This document shows positions 18,255 through 26,521 of a stretch of 64,000 nt of DNA, in pieces (position 1 is the stretch's first letter; each line of letters starts with the position of its first letter). Origin of the DNA: Lelliottia nimipressuralis (GTDB taxonomy: Bacteria > Pseudomonadota > Gammaproteobacteria > Enterobacterales > Enterobacteriaceae); the NCBI RefSeq assembly GCF_004115925.1, contig NZ_SDDX01000029.1, positions 1-64,000 of the forward strand, given 5' to 3'. The notes under the pieces were generated by a model, which was not told where the DNA came from, searched no databases, and saw only the letters and a program-made list of their open reading frames with translations. The translations under genes and the position numbers were made by a program.

Positions 18255-18805
18255 TGACTAGAATTTCAATATTGTTTTTTTTATTAGTATACTTATTTGT
18301 TCCTGGCGTATCTATTGCTGGTTCTGCAGGGGGGCTATTTTTATTCATTATGCCAATGGAATCTAACCTTTCTGAAAAAAATGTCATAGACAGTTACTTC
18401 AAAAAATACTATGGAGTCGATAATGCATTATCACCAACATGTGATATTACATATCACAATAAAACTGAGCACGCCAGGCCTATGGTTGATGTTTTCTATT
18501 TGAAAACCCCAGTGAACGGTATCAATGAAACATTGTTAAGGAAATCAACTGAGAATAACAAAGATAAAAATAAACTAAGGGGTATTCTTAGCAAGTTTAG
18601 AGATGACATAGTCTGGAATGGTTTTGATGCGATATTATTTTATAATAAAATTAATGATGTCATTAATTTTTATAGTGTATCTACTATTTATAAAACAATG
18701 GATATTCAAAAAAGTTCGATTGCTGCTGCAGATGTCTTAGATGATATGAAATTGGGTCAAGCAATATGTAAGGCTCTCGCTAAACTCCCTACACCAGCAC
18801 CATAG
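18254..18805 (+). CDS. Exported protein, probable immunity to the amidase effector (copy 1)
   Basis: A 183-residue protein with a signal peptide (hydrophobic residues 5-19, likely cut after SIA). The mature part has GSAGGL, YYGVDN, RPMVDVFYLK, INETL, KLRGIL and GFDAIL, plus cysteines near both ends. I do not recognise a named family. The ATG overlaps the effector stop by one base and follows GGAAGG; a GTG one codon upstream is also possible. Translational coupling to a peptidoglycan amidase and export to the periplasm point to an immunity role, which is inferred. Confidence 0.68.
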   Translation: MTRISILFFLLVYLFVPGVSIAGSAGGLFLFIMPMESNLSEKNVIDSYFKKYYGVDNALSPTCDITYHNKTEHARPMVDVFYLKTPVNGINETLLRKSTENNKDKNKLRGILSKFRDDIVWNGFDAILFYNKINDVINFYSVSTIYKTMDIQKSSIAAADVLDDMKLGQAICKALAKLPTPAP

Positions 18806-18960
18806 CAATTCTGCCTACTTTAACTTGTCAATATGTTGGTTATGCCCAGGGTGCTCAGTAAATTCTTAAGCGAATAACCTAATGAGTAGTGACCAATTAA
18901 TTTTAATGATTTTTAACTGAATGCAGGTGAGTTATTAAGCTTTTTGGAGCGTGAAGAGTG

Positions 18961-19356
18961 TTTCCAGGGAACGAACCTGCACGATTTTATAAAATTAATG
19001 AGTATTTTTGTGCAATTATGATAATGAGAGATTATTGTAAACTTACAAAACAATTTATTAGTAGTGATTATATCACTTTTGTCTAGGGTCAAACTATGTC
19101 GGGAAATATTGCAGCACAAGTAGGCTATCAGGGAGAGCGTTAATTTGGCAACGGCACGATAACACTTTCTGAATACCCTACGACTAACAAAAGTGCCAAG
19201 TTTGATAATAATTATCAAAGGTTTTATCATTTTTATCTTCCGGAGGGATACGCTGATAAAGTTTCAAACTTGAATGTTATTAATATTGATGATGAAAATT
19301 CTAAATTGTTTGGTATTGGTTTAAAACCAGGTGAAAATGAAGGAGATGGTTTGTGA
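18961..19356 (+). pseudogene. Decayed second copy of the amidase effector tip
   Basis: In one continuous frame, residues NEPARFYKINE, MSGNIAA and FYHFYLPEGY align with NEPARFYEINE, VTGNIAA and FYNFYLPVGY of the intact amidase. Only the C-terminal two thirds are present and the catalytic Cys region is missing. Two in-frame stops occur (TAG at 19084, TAA at 19141). The catalytic His is replaced by Tyr (19069-19071). The final stop overlaps the start of the second immunity-like gene. It is a dead toxin-tip remnant left by duplication or recombination. Confidence 0.82.
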
Positions 19357-19907
19357 TAAATAAAAATATACTTAGGGTTCTTTTATTACTGCTTTTTTTA
19401 TACTCTAATCTTTCTCTTGGCGGATCGCCAGGAGGCCTTATCTTATATGTTCACCATTTATCTTCTGGATTAAAGTATAAAAAAGAAGTTGATGCATATT
19501 TTTATAAACACTATGGGGTGGATAATGAAAATGCACCGTCATGTAGTGAAAATTATGCCAACAGAAATGACGTTTATAGGCCAGCTGTGGATGTCTTTTA
19601 CCTTAAGAGGAGAGTTGATGAGATAAATGAGACATTAATAGAGAATGCACTTAAAAACAAAAAGGAAAGGCGTAAATTGCGAGGAATTCTCTATAACTTT
19701 CGGGGAGAAAAAGTAAACTTTGGGTTTGATGGCATACTTATCTATGGGGAAACTGACGGAATCATCAGTTTTTATGGGGTGTCCTCTTTCTCCAAAAAAA
19801 ATATAGTGGTTGAGTCATTCCTTTCTGCCAATGATATAACGGATGAAACGAAGTTAGGTTTGGCTTTATGTGGAGTATTTACTCGTCTTCCGGTTCCGGA
19901 AACCTAA
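19353..19907 (+). CDS. Exported protein, probable immunity paralogue (copy 2)
   Basis: A 184-residue paralogue of the protein at 18254-18805. Shared segments are GGSPGGLILY, HYGVDN, RPAVDVFYLK, INETL, KLRGIL, GFDGIL and a final LP.P. It keeps a signal peptide (hydrophobic residues 8-19). The start is GTG with GGAG upstream, overlapping the stop of the decayed effector remnant. Since its toxin partner is dead, it may protect against rivals carrying that toxin version. The coding frame is intact, which suggests it is still useful or recently acquired. Confidence 0.7.
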   Translation: MINKNILRVLLLLLFLYSNLSLGGSPGGLILYVHHLSSGLKYKKEVDAYFYKHYGVDNENAPSCSENYANRNDVYRPAVDVFYLKRRVDEINETLIENALKNKKERRKLRGILYNFRGEKVNFGFDGILIYGETDGIISFYGVSSFSKKNIVVESFLSANDITDETKLGLALCGVFTRLPVPET

Positions 19908-20013
19908 ATATTAAATACTTAAAATAAAAATATATTACAGCGAACAACTTACAGAAGTGTATCTTCCAGGAAGAGATTTAAAGGAAAGTACTGAGTTGTT
20001 TTTGATGAAAAAA

Positions 20014-20042
20014 AACCACCTGTTGATGACAGGTGGTTTTTA
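20014..20042 (-). terminator. Terminator after fur
   Basis: AACCACCTGT and ACAGGTGGTT form a 10-bp perfect stem. On the minus strand a long T-run follows, 20 bases past the fur stop. The plus strand also has TTTTT, so it may stop transcripts from the island as well. Confidence 0.88.
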
Positions 20043-20061
20043 ACGTTATATGAACCACAAA

Positions 20062-20514
20062 TTATTTATCTGCAGTATCGTGTGCGTGCTCGTTTTCGCG
20101 GCAATCGCCTTCAGCACAATGACCATACAGGTACAGGCTATGGTTGGTCAGACGGATGCCATGTCGGGTGGCGATTTCACGTTGACGTGCTTCGATAGAG
20201 TCATCGCTGAATTCAATCACCTTGCCACAGTCGAGGCAGATCAGGTGATCGTGATGATGCTGTTGCGTCAGTTCAAAAACGGATTTACCGCCTTCGAAAT
20301 TATGGCGGGTGACAATCCCGGCGTCATCGAACTGGTTCAGAACGCGGTATACGGTCGCCAGTCCAATCTCTTCGCCCATGTCGATCAGACGTTTGTATAA
20401 GTCTTCCGCACTGACGTGATGGTTGTCCGGCCCTTGCAGAACTTCCAGGATTTTTAAACGAGGAAGCGTAACTTTCAGGCCAGCCTTCTTTAATGCGGTA
20501 TTGTTGTCAGTCAT
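20062..20514 (-). CDS. fur: Ferric uptake regulator Fur
   Basis: A 150-residue iron-responsive repressor, two residues longer than E. coli Fur. The winged helix-turn-helix is in residues 1-83. Metal ligands are in the HHHDHLICLDCGK stretch near 86-98 and in the C-terminal Cys/His segment HCAEGDC. In E. coli it binds Fe2+ and represses iron-uptake genes. The short uof frame overlaps its start, and a Fur box sits about 70 bases upstream, so it should regulate itself. Confidence 0.97.
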   Translation of the reverse strand: MTDNNTALKKAGLKVTLPRLKILEVLQGPDNHHVSAEDLYKRLIDMGEEIGLATVYRVLNQFDDAGIVTRHNFEGGKSVFELTQQHHHDHLICLDCGKVIEFSDDSIEARQREIATRHGIRLTNHSLYLYGHCAEGDCRENEHAHDTADK

Positions 20515-20593
20515 GCGGAATCTGTCCTGTTGCTAAACGATTCACTTCCTTAGAAGAAGTGACAGAAAATGCAGTTGGGATAATGCGTCTCAT
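20507..20593 (-). CDS. uof: Uof, 28-codon upstream ORF coupled to fur
   Basis: A minus-strand frame of exactly 28 codons (begins MRRIIPTAFS, ends QIPHD) that ends inside fur. Its TGA lies in the ATGACTGA overlap with the fur start. E. coli has a 28-codon uof in this place that couples fur translation to RyhB control. The ribosome site for uof is weak here and its ATG lies inside the Fur box, so the transcript must begin further upstream. Identification rests on length, position and the overlap. Confidence 0.62.
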   Translation of the reverse strand: MRRIIPTAFSVTSSKEVNRLATGQIPHD

Positions 20594-20597
20594 TATA
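20579..20597. promoter_or_regulatory. Fur box upstream of fur
   Basis: GATAATGCGTCTCATTATA, or on the minus strand TATAATGAGACGCATTATC, is a 19-bp near palindrome of Fur-box type, matching the known E. coli fur autoregulatory box closely. Confidence 0.7.
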
Positions 20598-20771
20598 GAA
20601 CTGCCATGCCTAAATGAAAACTGCAAGTCTCAAGCAAAGTATGCTTATAAAAACGTGGTATCACCAACAAACTTGTTGGATGGCATCCACTTTAACCCGG
20701 GGACATTGTACAGGTATGAACACGAAAGTTAAAAATTTGTAGCAATTATTTTAATCGGTATTATCTATCAT

Positions 20772-20800
20772 TGAGGTGCAACGTAGTCAGTTGCACCTCA
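20772..20800 (-). terminator. Hairpin terminator after fldA
   Basis: TGAGGTGCAAC and GTTGCACCTCA form an 11-bp perfect stem nine bases past the fldA stop. The T-run behind it on the minus strand is weak (AATGATAG), so it may be only partly efficient. Confidence 0.65.
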
Positions 20801-20808
20801 TCACTGCA

Positions 20809-21339
20809 TTACGCGTTCAGGATATCGTCGAGGTGCAGCTCTTCGCGGATCTGTTTTACCCACTTGTCGACGCGCTCAGCGGTCAGTTCTGGCTGACGGT
20901 CTTCGTCGATAGCCAGACCGACAAAGTGGTCGTCATCGGCCAGGCCTTTAGAGGCTTCGAAATGATAACCCGCCGTTGGCCAGTGACCGACGATTGCCGC
21001 GCCGCGCGGTTCAATGATGTCGCGGATAGTACCCAGTGCATCACAGAAGTATTCCGCGTAGTCTTCCTGGTCGCCGCAGCCGAAGAGGGCCACGAGCTTA
21101 CCGTTGAAATCCACTTCTTCCAGCGTCGGGAAGAAATCATCCCAGTCACACTGTGCTTCGCCGTAGTACCAGGTTGGAATGCCAAGCAGCAGAATATCGT
21201 AACCTTCGAGATCCTCTTTGCTGCTCTTAGCAATGTCATGTACGTCGGCAACGTCTTTACCAAGCTGTTTTTGAATGTTTTTTGCGATGTTTTCGGTATT
21301 ACCGGTATCGCTGCCGAAGAAAATGCCGATGATTGCCAT
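20809..21339 (-). CDS. fldA: Flavodoxin 1
   Basis: A 176-residue FMN electron carrier, the E. coli length. The FMN phosphate loop is [12 protein letters not shown] near residues 9-20, and the flavin-stacking aromatic loops TWYYGE and [11 protein letters not shown] are present. It supplies low-potential electrons to cobalamin-dependent MetH, IspG/IspH and radical-SAM enzymes. The start is set by homology (MAIIGIFFG) with AGAGG upstream; a longer frame adds 21 unlike residues. It lies upstream of fur on the same strand. Confidence 0.97.
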   Translation of the reverse strand: MAIIGIFFGSDTGNTENIAKNIQKQLGKDVADVHDIAKSSKEDLEGYDILLLGIPTWYYGEAQCDWDDFFPTLEEVDFNGKLVALFGCGDQEDYAEYFCDALGTIRDIIEPRGAAIVGHWPTAGYHFEASKGLADDDHFVGLAIDEDRQPELTAERVDKWVKQIREELHLDDILNA

Positions 21340-21496
21340 GAGTGAAATAACCTCTTGAAACTTAATGGTATGGTGGCGCAAATTGTCCACGGATAAGGGC
21401 AATCATAGCAGAACAGGGAAGTCTGCGGAAACAGCTATCACGCGGGACTGCACTCTGTGCTACATGAAAGGGACAATTGAGGGGGTTTTCAGACGA

Positions 21497-21784
21497 TCAC
21501 CTGGTGCTGCGCCATGCCTGAAGCTGTGCCATCAGCATCTCTTCAATCAGCTCGCTGCGGCTGATCTCGCGGGCATCGGCCAGTTCACTTAAGGCGTCGG
21601 CGGCCTCCGCGTTGAGTTTCAGCTCGACGCGTTTAAGCCCACGACTTTTGTCGCGTTTCAGCTGATTGCGCTTATTGATGCGCAACTGTTCATCACGCGA
21701 AAGCGGATTGGTTTTTGGTCGTCCCGGTCGACGTTCAGTCGCGAACAGATCTAGTGTCGTGCGGTCCGTTTGTTCTTTGGCCAT
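21497..21784 (-). CDS. ybfE: YbfE, LexA-regulated DNA-binding-like protein
   Basis: A 95-residue basic protein with a C-terminal ribbon-helix-helix-like segment (VELKLNAEAADALSELA...SRSELIEEML). The N-terminal half is rich in Arg and Lys (RRPGRPKTNP). E. coli YbfE is an SOS-induced protein of unknown role. It sits downstream of ybfF on the same strand. The likely LexA site overlapping the ybfF stop has only one intact CAG/CTG half, so SOS control may be weak here. Confidence 0.85.
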   Translation of the reverse strand: MAKEQTDRTTLDLFATERRPGRPKTNPLSRDEQLRINKRNQLKRDKSRGLKRVELKLNAEAADALSELADAREISRSELIEEMLMAQLQAWRSTR

Positions 21785-21900
21785 GATTCAGAGACTTCGG
21801 GGAAAACGAGCGGCCCTGCTATTGCCGGGGCGATGAGCGCGACATCATACATCACGGATACCTGCACGCCAACGACTGGTGGCCTGCGGGCAACCGGTCG

Positions 21901-21916
21901 CTGGCTTTTTAATCAA
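21901..21916 (-). promoter_or_regulatory. Degenerate LexA box for ybfE
   Basis: Minus strand TTGATTAAAAAGCCAG corresponds to the CTG-N10-CAG SOS box that I recall at this place in E. coli. The first triad is TTG instead of CTG. It overlaps the end of ybfF, 117 bases before ybfE. Confidence 0.5.
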
Positions 21917-22686
21917 ATCGCTTTATCAGAGAGATAGCGACGGATTGCCCGCAGCACTGCATCCGGTTTTTCAGCGTGAACCCAGTGCCCGGCTCCGGCG
22001 ATCACATGCGCACGCGCCTGCGGGAATTGTGCCAGCAGCGTATCGCGATAGGCGTCGGTGACGTACGGAGAATTGCCGCCGCGAATAAACAGGGTAGGGT
22101 GTGGCCAGGCCGGAACGGTCTGCCAGCCGACAATCTGAGGATACTGATCCCACAGCACCGGCACATTAAACCGCCATGCGCCATCGACGAAAGATTTCAG
22201 CAGGAACTGCACCACGCCTTCTTCATCCAAATGTTCACGCATGATGGCTGCGGCCTGCTGGCGTGTAGACACGCCAGCCTCGGTCACGGCATTAATCGCC
22301 GCAAAGATCTCGTCGTGGCGGCGCACGTCGTAATCCACCGGGGCGACATCAATCACCACCAGCTGATCGATACGCTCCGGTGCCAGCGCCGTCAGGGCCA
22401 TCACCGCCTTGCCGCCCATGGAATGGCCAATCAGCGTCGCTTTTTCAATCTGATTCGCATCGAGAGTATCCAGCAGATCCTGGGCCATCGCGCTGTAAGT
22501 CATCTCCGGGCTGCGCTCGGAAAGCCCGTGGTTACGCATATCCACCTGCAAAATATCGCGATCGGCCACCAGATCGCGGGCCAGCACGCCCAGATTATCC
22601 AGGCTGCCAAAGAGGCCATGAACCAGTACGATGGGAGAATTATTGTTCGGCGATTGTGCAGATTGCGCTCGGCTATTCAATTTCAT
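21913..22686 (-). CDS. ybfF: YbfF, alpha/beta-hydrolase esterase
   Basis: A 257-residue serine esterase. The oxyanion stretch is VLVHGLFGS near residue 20, the nucleophile Ser lies in GHSMGGK near residue 91, and the catalytic His in GAGHWVHAEKP near residue 235. E. coli YbfF hydrolyses acyl-CoA-like and palmitoyl esters in vitro; the natural substrate is not settled. It is divergent from seqA, with a gap of about 180 bases holding both promoters. Confidence 0.92.
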   Translation of the reverse strand: MKLNSRAQSAQSPNNNSPIVLVHGLFGSLDNLGVLARDLVADRDILQVDMRNHGLSERSPEMTYSAMAQDLLDTLDANQIEKATLIGHSMGGKAVMALTALAPERIDQLVVIDVAPVDYDVRRHDEIFAAINAVTEAGVSTRQQAAAIMREHLDEEGVVQFLLKSFVDGAWRFNVPVLWDQYPQIVGWQTVPAWPHPTLFIRGGNSPYVTDAYRDTLLAQFPQARAHVIAGAGHWVHAEKPDAVLRAIRRYLSDKAI

Positions 22687-22869
22687 GGCAAAGTTCTTTT
22701 TTTACGTATGTCAGGTTAGGGTATTATGTTGACCATTCTGCCGCCCGGCTGCAAGGTTCCAGTTTAATCTGACTTTTGCCGCCACCCAGGTTTGACCCTA
22801 TCCGCGGTTGGGATTAGCCCTTATAATCCCAACGACTTGTATTCAGATAAGATATTGCACTGGATTAAG

Positions 22870-23412
22870 ATGAAAACAATCGAAGTTGATGATGAGCTCT
22901 ATCAGTATATTGCCAGCCACACGCGACATATTGGCGAGAGTGCATCAGACATTTTACGGCGCATGCTGAAATTTTCCGCCGCCTCACAGCCTGCAACTCC
23001 GGTTTCTAAAGAGGTTCGTCAGCCAAATGTGGTCGCGGAAGCGAAAACAGTGGCTCCGGTGAAAGACAAAGTCCGCGCGGTGCGTGAACTGCTGCTTTCC
23101 GACGAATACGCCGAGCAGAAAAAAGCGGTTAACCGCTTTATGCTGGTGCTGTCTACACTCTATTCACTGGATAACAAAGCGTTTGCTGAAGCCACTGATT
23201 CGCTTCATGGCCGTACCCGCGTCTACTTCGCGGGCGACGAACAGACGCTGCTTGCCAACGGCAATCAAACCAAACCTAAACATGTCCCTGGTACGCCGTA
23301 CTGGGTCATCACCAATACCAACACCGGACGCAAATGCAGCATGGTCGAACACATCATGCAGTCGATGCAATTCCCGGCGGAATTGATTGAAAAGGTTTGC
23401 GGTACCATTTAA
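22870..23412 (+). CDS. seqA: SeqA, negative modulator of replication initiation
   Basis: A 180-residue protein that binds hemimethylated GATC sites and sequesters oriC after initiation. Residues 1-35 (MKTIEVDDELYQYIA...) are the oligomerisation domain, and the C-terminal half carries the DNA-binding region ending in NTNTGRKCSMVEHIM. The start matches E. coli MKTIEVDDE; a longer in-frame extension upstream has no homology. pgm follows 24 bases later and is probably cotranscribed. Confidence 0.97.
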   Translation: MKTIEVDDELYQYIASHTRHIGESASDILRRMLKFSAASQPATPVSKEVRQPNVVAEAKTVAPVKDKVRAVRELLLSDEYAEQKKAVNRFMLVLSTLYSLDNKAFAEATDSLHGRTRVYFAGDEQTLLANGNQTKPKHVPGTPYWVITNTNTGRKCSMVEHIMQSMQFPAELIEKVCGTI

Positions 23413-23436
23413 CCCTTGCACAGGAAGGACCAGGCA

Positions 23437-25077
23437 ATGGCAAATCACGATCGTGCGGGTCAGCCTGCACAACAAAGCGATTTGATTAACGTCGCTCAAC
23501 TCACCGCGCAGTACTACGTACTGAAGCCGGAAGTGGGCAACGCAGAACACGCAGTGAAGTTTGGTACGTCTGGCCACCGCGGCAGCGCGGCGCGCCATAG
23601 CTTTAACGAACCGCATATTCTGGCCATTGCTCAGGCCATCGCGGAAGAGCGCGCTAAAAATGGCGTGACCGGTCCGTGCTATGTCGGGAAAGACACCCAC
23701 GCGCTGTCCGAACCGGCGTTCATTTCCGTGCTGGAAGTTTTGGCAGCGAACGGTGTGGATGTCATCGTGCAGGAAGACAACGGCTTCACCCCGACGCCTG
23801 CGGTCTCAAACGCGATTCTGGTGCACAACAAAAAAGGTGGCGCGCAGGCTGACGGTATCGTCATCACCCCTTCGCACAACCCGCCGGACGATGGCGGTAT
23901 CAAATACAATCCACCCAACGGTGGCCCGGCTGATACCAATGTTACCAAAGTGGTCGAAGACCGCGCCAACGCGCTGCTGGCTGACGGCCTGAAAGGCGTA
24001 AAACGCATTTCTCTGGATGCGGCGATGGCTTCCGGTCACGTGAAAGAGCTGAATCTGGTTCAGCCGTTCATCGAAGGGCTGGCCGATATCGTTGATATCG
24101 CCGCGATTCAGAAAGCGGGCCTGAAGCTGGGCGTGGATCCGCTCGGTGGTTCCGGTATCGAATACTGGAAGCGCATTGCCGAATTCTACAAGCTGGATCT
24201 GACTATCGTTAACGATCAGGTCGATCAGACGTTCCGCTTTATGCACCTCGATAAAGATGGCGCAATCCGCATGGACTGCTCCTCCGAGTGCGCGATGGCG
24301 GGTCTGCTGGCCCTGCGCGATAAGTTCGATCTGGCCTTTGCCAACGACCCGGACTATGACCGCCACGGTATCGTTACTCCTGCGGGCCTGATGAATCCGA
24401 ACCACTACCTGGCTGTGGCGATTAACTATCTGTTCCAGCATCGCCCGCAGTGGGGTAAAGAGGTGGCTGTCGGTAAAACGCTGGTCTCTTCCGCGATGAT
24501 TGACCGCGTGGTGAATGATTTAGGCCGCAAGCTGGTGGAAGTGCCAGTGGGCTTCAAATGGTTCGTTGACGGTCTGCACGACGGCAGCTTTGGTTTTGGC
24601 GGCGAAGAGAGCGCGGGTGCATCCTTCCTGCGTTTCGACGGTACGCCGTGGTCGACGGACAAAGACGGGATCATCATGTGCCTGCTGGCCGCGGAAATCA
24701 CCGCCGTCACCGGCAAAAACCCGCAGGAACACTACAACGAGCTGGCGGCTCGCTTTGGTGCGCCAAGCTACAACCGTATTCAGGCCGGTGCGACCTCCGC
24801 ACAGAAAGCCGCGCTGTCTAAGCTCTCTCCAGAGATGGTGAGCGCTAACACGCTGGCAGGCGACCCGATCACCGCACGTCTGACGGCGGCACCCGGTAAC
24901 GGTGCGTCAATCGGCGGTCTGAAAGTGATGACAGATAACGGCTGGTTCGCCGCGCGTCCGTCCGGTACGGAAGATGCGTACAAAATCTACTGCGAAAGCT
25001 TCCTCGGCGACGAACACCGTAAGCTGATCGAAAAAGAAGCGGTTGAGATTGTGAGTGAAGTGCTGAAGAACGCGTAA
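23437..25077 (+). CDS. pgm: Phosphoglucomutase
   Basis: A 546-residue enzyme interconverting glucose-1-P and glucose-6-P, linking glycogen, galactose and UDP-glucose metabolism. The phosphoserine loop is [11 protein letters not shown] near residue 146, the Mg site is NDPDYDRHG and the phosphate-binding end is [12 protein letters not shown]. The ATG at 23437 with AGGAAGG upstream gives the E. coli length; an earlier TTG would add seven residues. Likely cotranscribed with seqA. Confidence 0.97.
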   Translation: MANHDRAGQPAQQSDLINVAQLTAQYYVLKPEVGNAEHAVKFGTSGHRGSAARHSFNEPHILAIAQAIAEERAKNGVTGPCYVGKDTHALSEPAFISVLEVLAANGVDVIVQEDNGFTPTPAVSNAILVHNKKGGAQADGIVITPSHNPPDDGGIKYNPPNGGPADTNVTKVVEDRANALLADGLKGVKRISLDAAMASGHVKELNLVQPFIEGLADIVDIAAIQKAGLKLGVDPLGGSGIEYWKRIAEFYKLDLTIVNDQVDQTFRFMHLDKDGAIRMDCSSECAMAGLLALRDKFDLAFANDPDYDRHGIVTPAGLMNPNHYLAVAINYLFQHRPQWGKEVAVGKTLVSSAMIDRVVNDLGRKLVEVPVGFKWFVDGLHDGSFGFGGEESAGASFLRFDGTPWSTDKDGIIMCLLAAEITAVTGKNPQEHYNELAARFGAPSYNRIQAGATSAQKAALSKLSPEMVSANTLAGDPITARLTAAPGNGASIGGLKVMTDNGWFAARPSGTEDAYKIYCESFLGDEHRKLIEKEAVEIVSEVLKNA

Positions 25078-25123
25078 GTCTGCGGTCTGATACCCTCAGC
25101 CGACAGGCGTGAGGGAAACATTA

Positions 25124-25149
25124 AAAACGGCAACCTCGGTTGCCGTTTT
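25124..25149. terminator. Bidirectional terminator between pgm and potE
   Basis: AAAACGGCAACC and GGTTGCCGTTTT form a long stem with a T-rich tail on both strands. It can serve pgm rightward and potE leftward. Confidence 0.8.
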
Positions 25150-25164
25150 GCTTTTACCTCGCAG

Positions 25165-25197
25165 GCCCGGTGGGCAGTAATGCCCCCGGGCTTTTTT
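25165..25197 (+). terminator. Second terminator after pgm
   Basis: GCCCGG and CCGGGC enclose an inner GGGCAGTAATGCCC stem-loop, followed by seven T. The tail favours the plus strand. Confidence 0.75.
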
Positions 25198-25204
25198 GTC
25201 GCTC

Positions 25205-26521
25205 TTAGCTGTGCTTATTTTTCAGTTCAAATCTTGGCGATACCAGACCGTACAACGTCCAGCCCATAAACGTCACCATCGCCCCGTACAGCATCGCTTC
25301 CTGGCCGGAAGAGTAGAGCGCATAGAAGCTGTATATCGCCCCAACCAGCGCCACGAAATTCGCAATCTTTGCTTTGCGGGGATCGACATTCGCCATTTTC
25401 TGAATAATCACCAGGGCGGCCATCGACAGAATATACGGAATAATGTTGGTCACCACCGCCAGGTTCACCAGCACGTTGAACTGGCTGTTCAGCGACGGGC
25501 TAATGGTCATCAGCGACAACCCACTCTGGAAAATAACAATCGCCAGCATCCCCTGAATCGGTGCGTCGGACTTGCTGACGCGGGAGAAGATTTTCGGGAA
25601 ATATCCGGAGTCGGCAGAGGATTTAAACACCTGCGCAATGGTGAACTGCCAGCCGAGCAGCGAACCGCAGCAGGACATCACCATCAGGCCCATGATCACT
25701 TTCCCGACTTCCGGCGTGAACATCTGCGCAAACGCCAGGCCAAACGGCGCGGTCGAATTTGCCAGATCCATGTTCGGCACAATCCCGGCAATCACGTTGG
25801 TGGAGACGATGTAAATCACCGCAGCCCCCAGCGTCCCGCCCAGTACCGCGATCGGCACGTTGCGTTCCGGGTTTTCCACCACCTCGGCGTTCGCACAGGC
25901 CGATTCCAGCCCAAGGAAAGCCCACAGCGTCATGGCGATTGAGGAACCGACCGCCGCGAAGAACGGCACGTGGTGCGGGTTCCAGGAGTTGGCGTACAGC
26001 GTCGGACTAAACCAGAACCAGCCGATAATGCACAGACCTACCACCGGGATGATCACCCCCCAGACGGTGATACTGCTGATCTGCCCGGTGATGCGCGCGC
26101 CGCCGAAGTTAGCGACGGTACACAGCCACAGCACGCCGATGGTCGCGATACCGATCTGCACCGGGCTCAGGACGACGCCGAACAGCTCGGTGCCGTACCC
26201 GACCGCCGAAATCGCAATCGCGACGTTAGCGATCAGCAGCGACACACCGTAGGTATAGTTGGCCATAAAGTTGCCCGACTTGCCGAAGGCATACTCCGCG
26301 TAACCGCCCATCCCGCCGGACTTACGGCTGAACATCCCGCATTTGGCGAAAGCCCACGCCAGCGCCATCGAGCCAACGGCGGTCACCAGCCAGGAGATAA
26401 TTGAGATGGTACCGACTTCGGCGAGTTTGGTCGGGAGCATAATAATCCCCGAGCCCATCATATTGACCATGGTCAGGACGGTGAGCTGCACCACGCCCAT
26501 CTTGTTGGATTTTTTAGTCAT
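25205..26521 (-). CDS. potE: Putrescine-ornithine antiporter
   Basis: A 438-residue APC-family inner-membrane transporter with about 12 membrane segments. The N-terminal NMMGSGIIMLPTKLAEVG is the family's first-helix substrate loop. In E. coli it swaps internal putrescine for external ornithine, which with SpeF exports protons during acid stress. Its ATG overlaps the speF stop (ATGA), showing translational coupling in the speF-potE operon. Confidence 0.97.
   Translation of the reverse strand: MTKKSNKMGVVQLTVLTMVNMMGSGIIMLPTKLAEVGTISIISWLVTAVGSMALAWAFAKCGMFSRKSGGMGGYAEYAFGKSGNFMANYTYGVSLLIANVAIAISAVGYGTELFGVVLSPVQIGIATIGVLWLCTVANFGGARITGQISSITVWGVIIPVVGLCIIGWFWFSPTLYANSWNPHHVPFFAAVGSSIAMTLWAFLGLESACANAEVVENPERNVPIAVLGGTLGAAVIYIVSTNVIAGIVPNMDLANSTAPFGLAFAQMFTPEVGKVIMGLMVMSCCGSLLGWQFTIAQVFKSSADSGYFPKIFSRVSKSDAPIQGMLAIVIFQSGLSLMTISPSLNSQFNVLVNLAVVTNIIPYILSMAALVIIQKMANVDPRKAKIANFVALVGAIYSFYALYSSGQEAMLYGAMVTFMGWTLYGLVSPRFELKNKHS

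Noticed and set aside
19353..19356. Frameshift between the effector remnant and the second immunity gene
   Set aside because: The overlap GTGA is a normal coupled stop/start arrangement, the same type as at the first effector-immunity junction.
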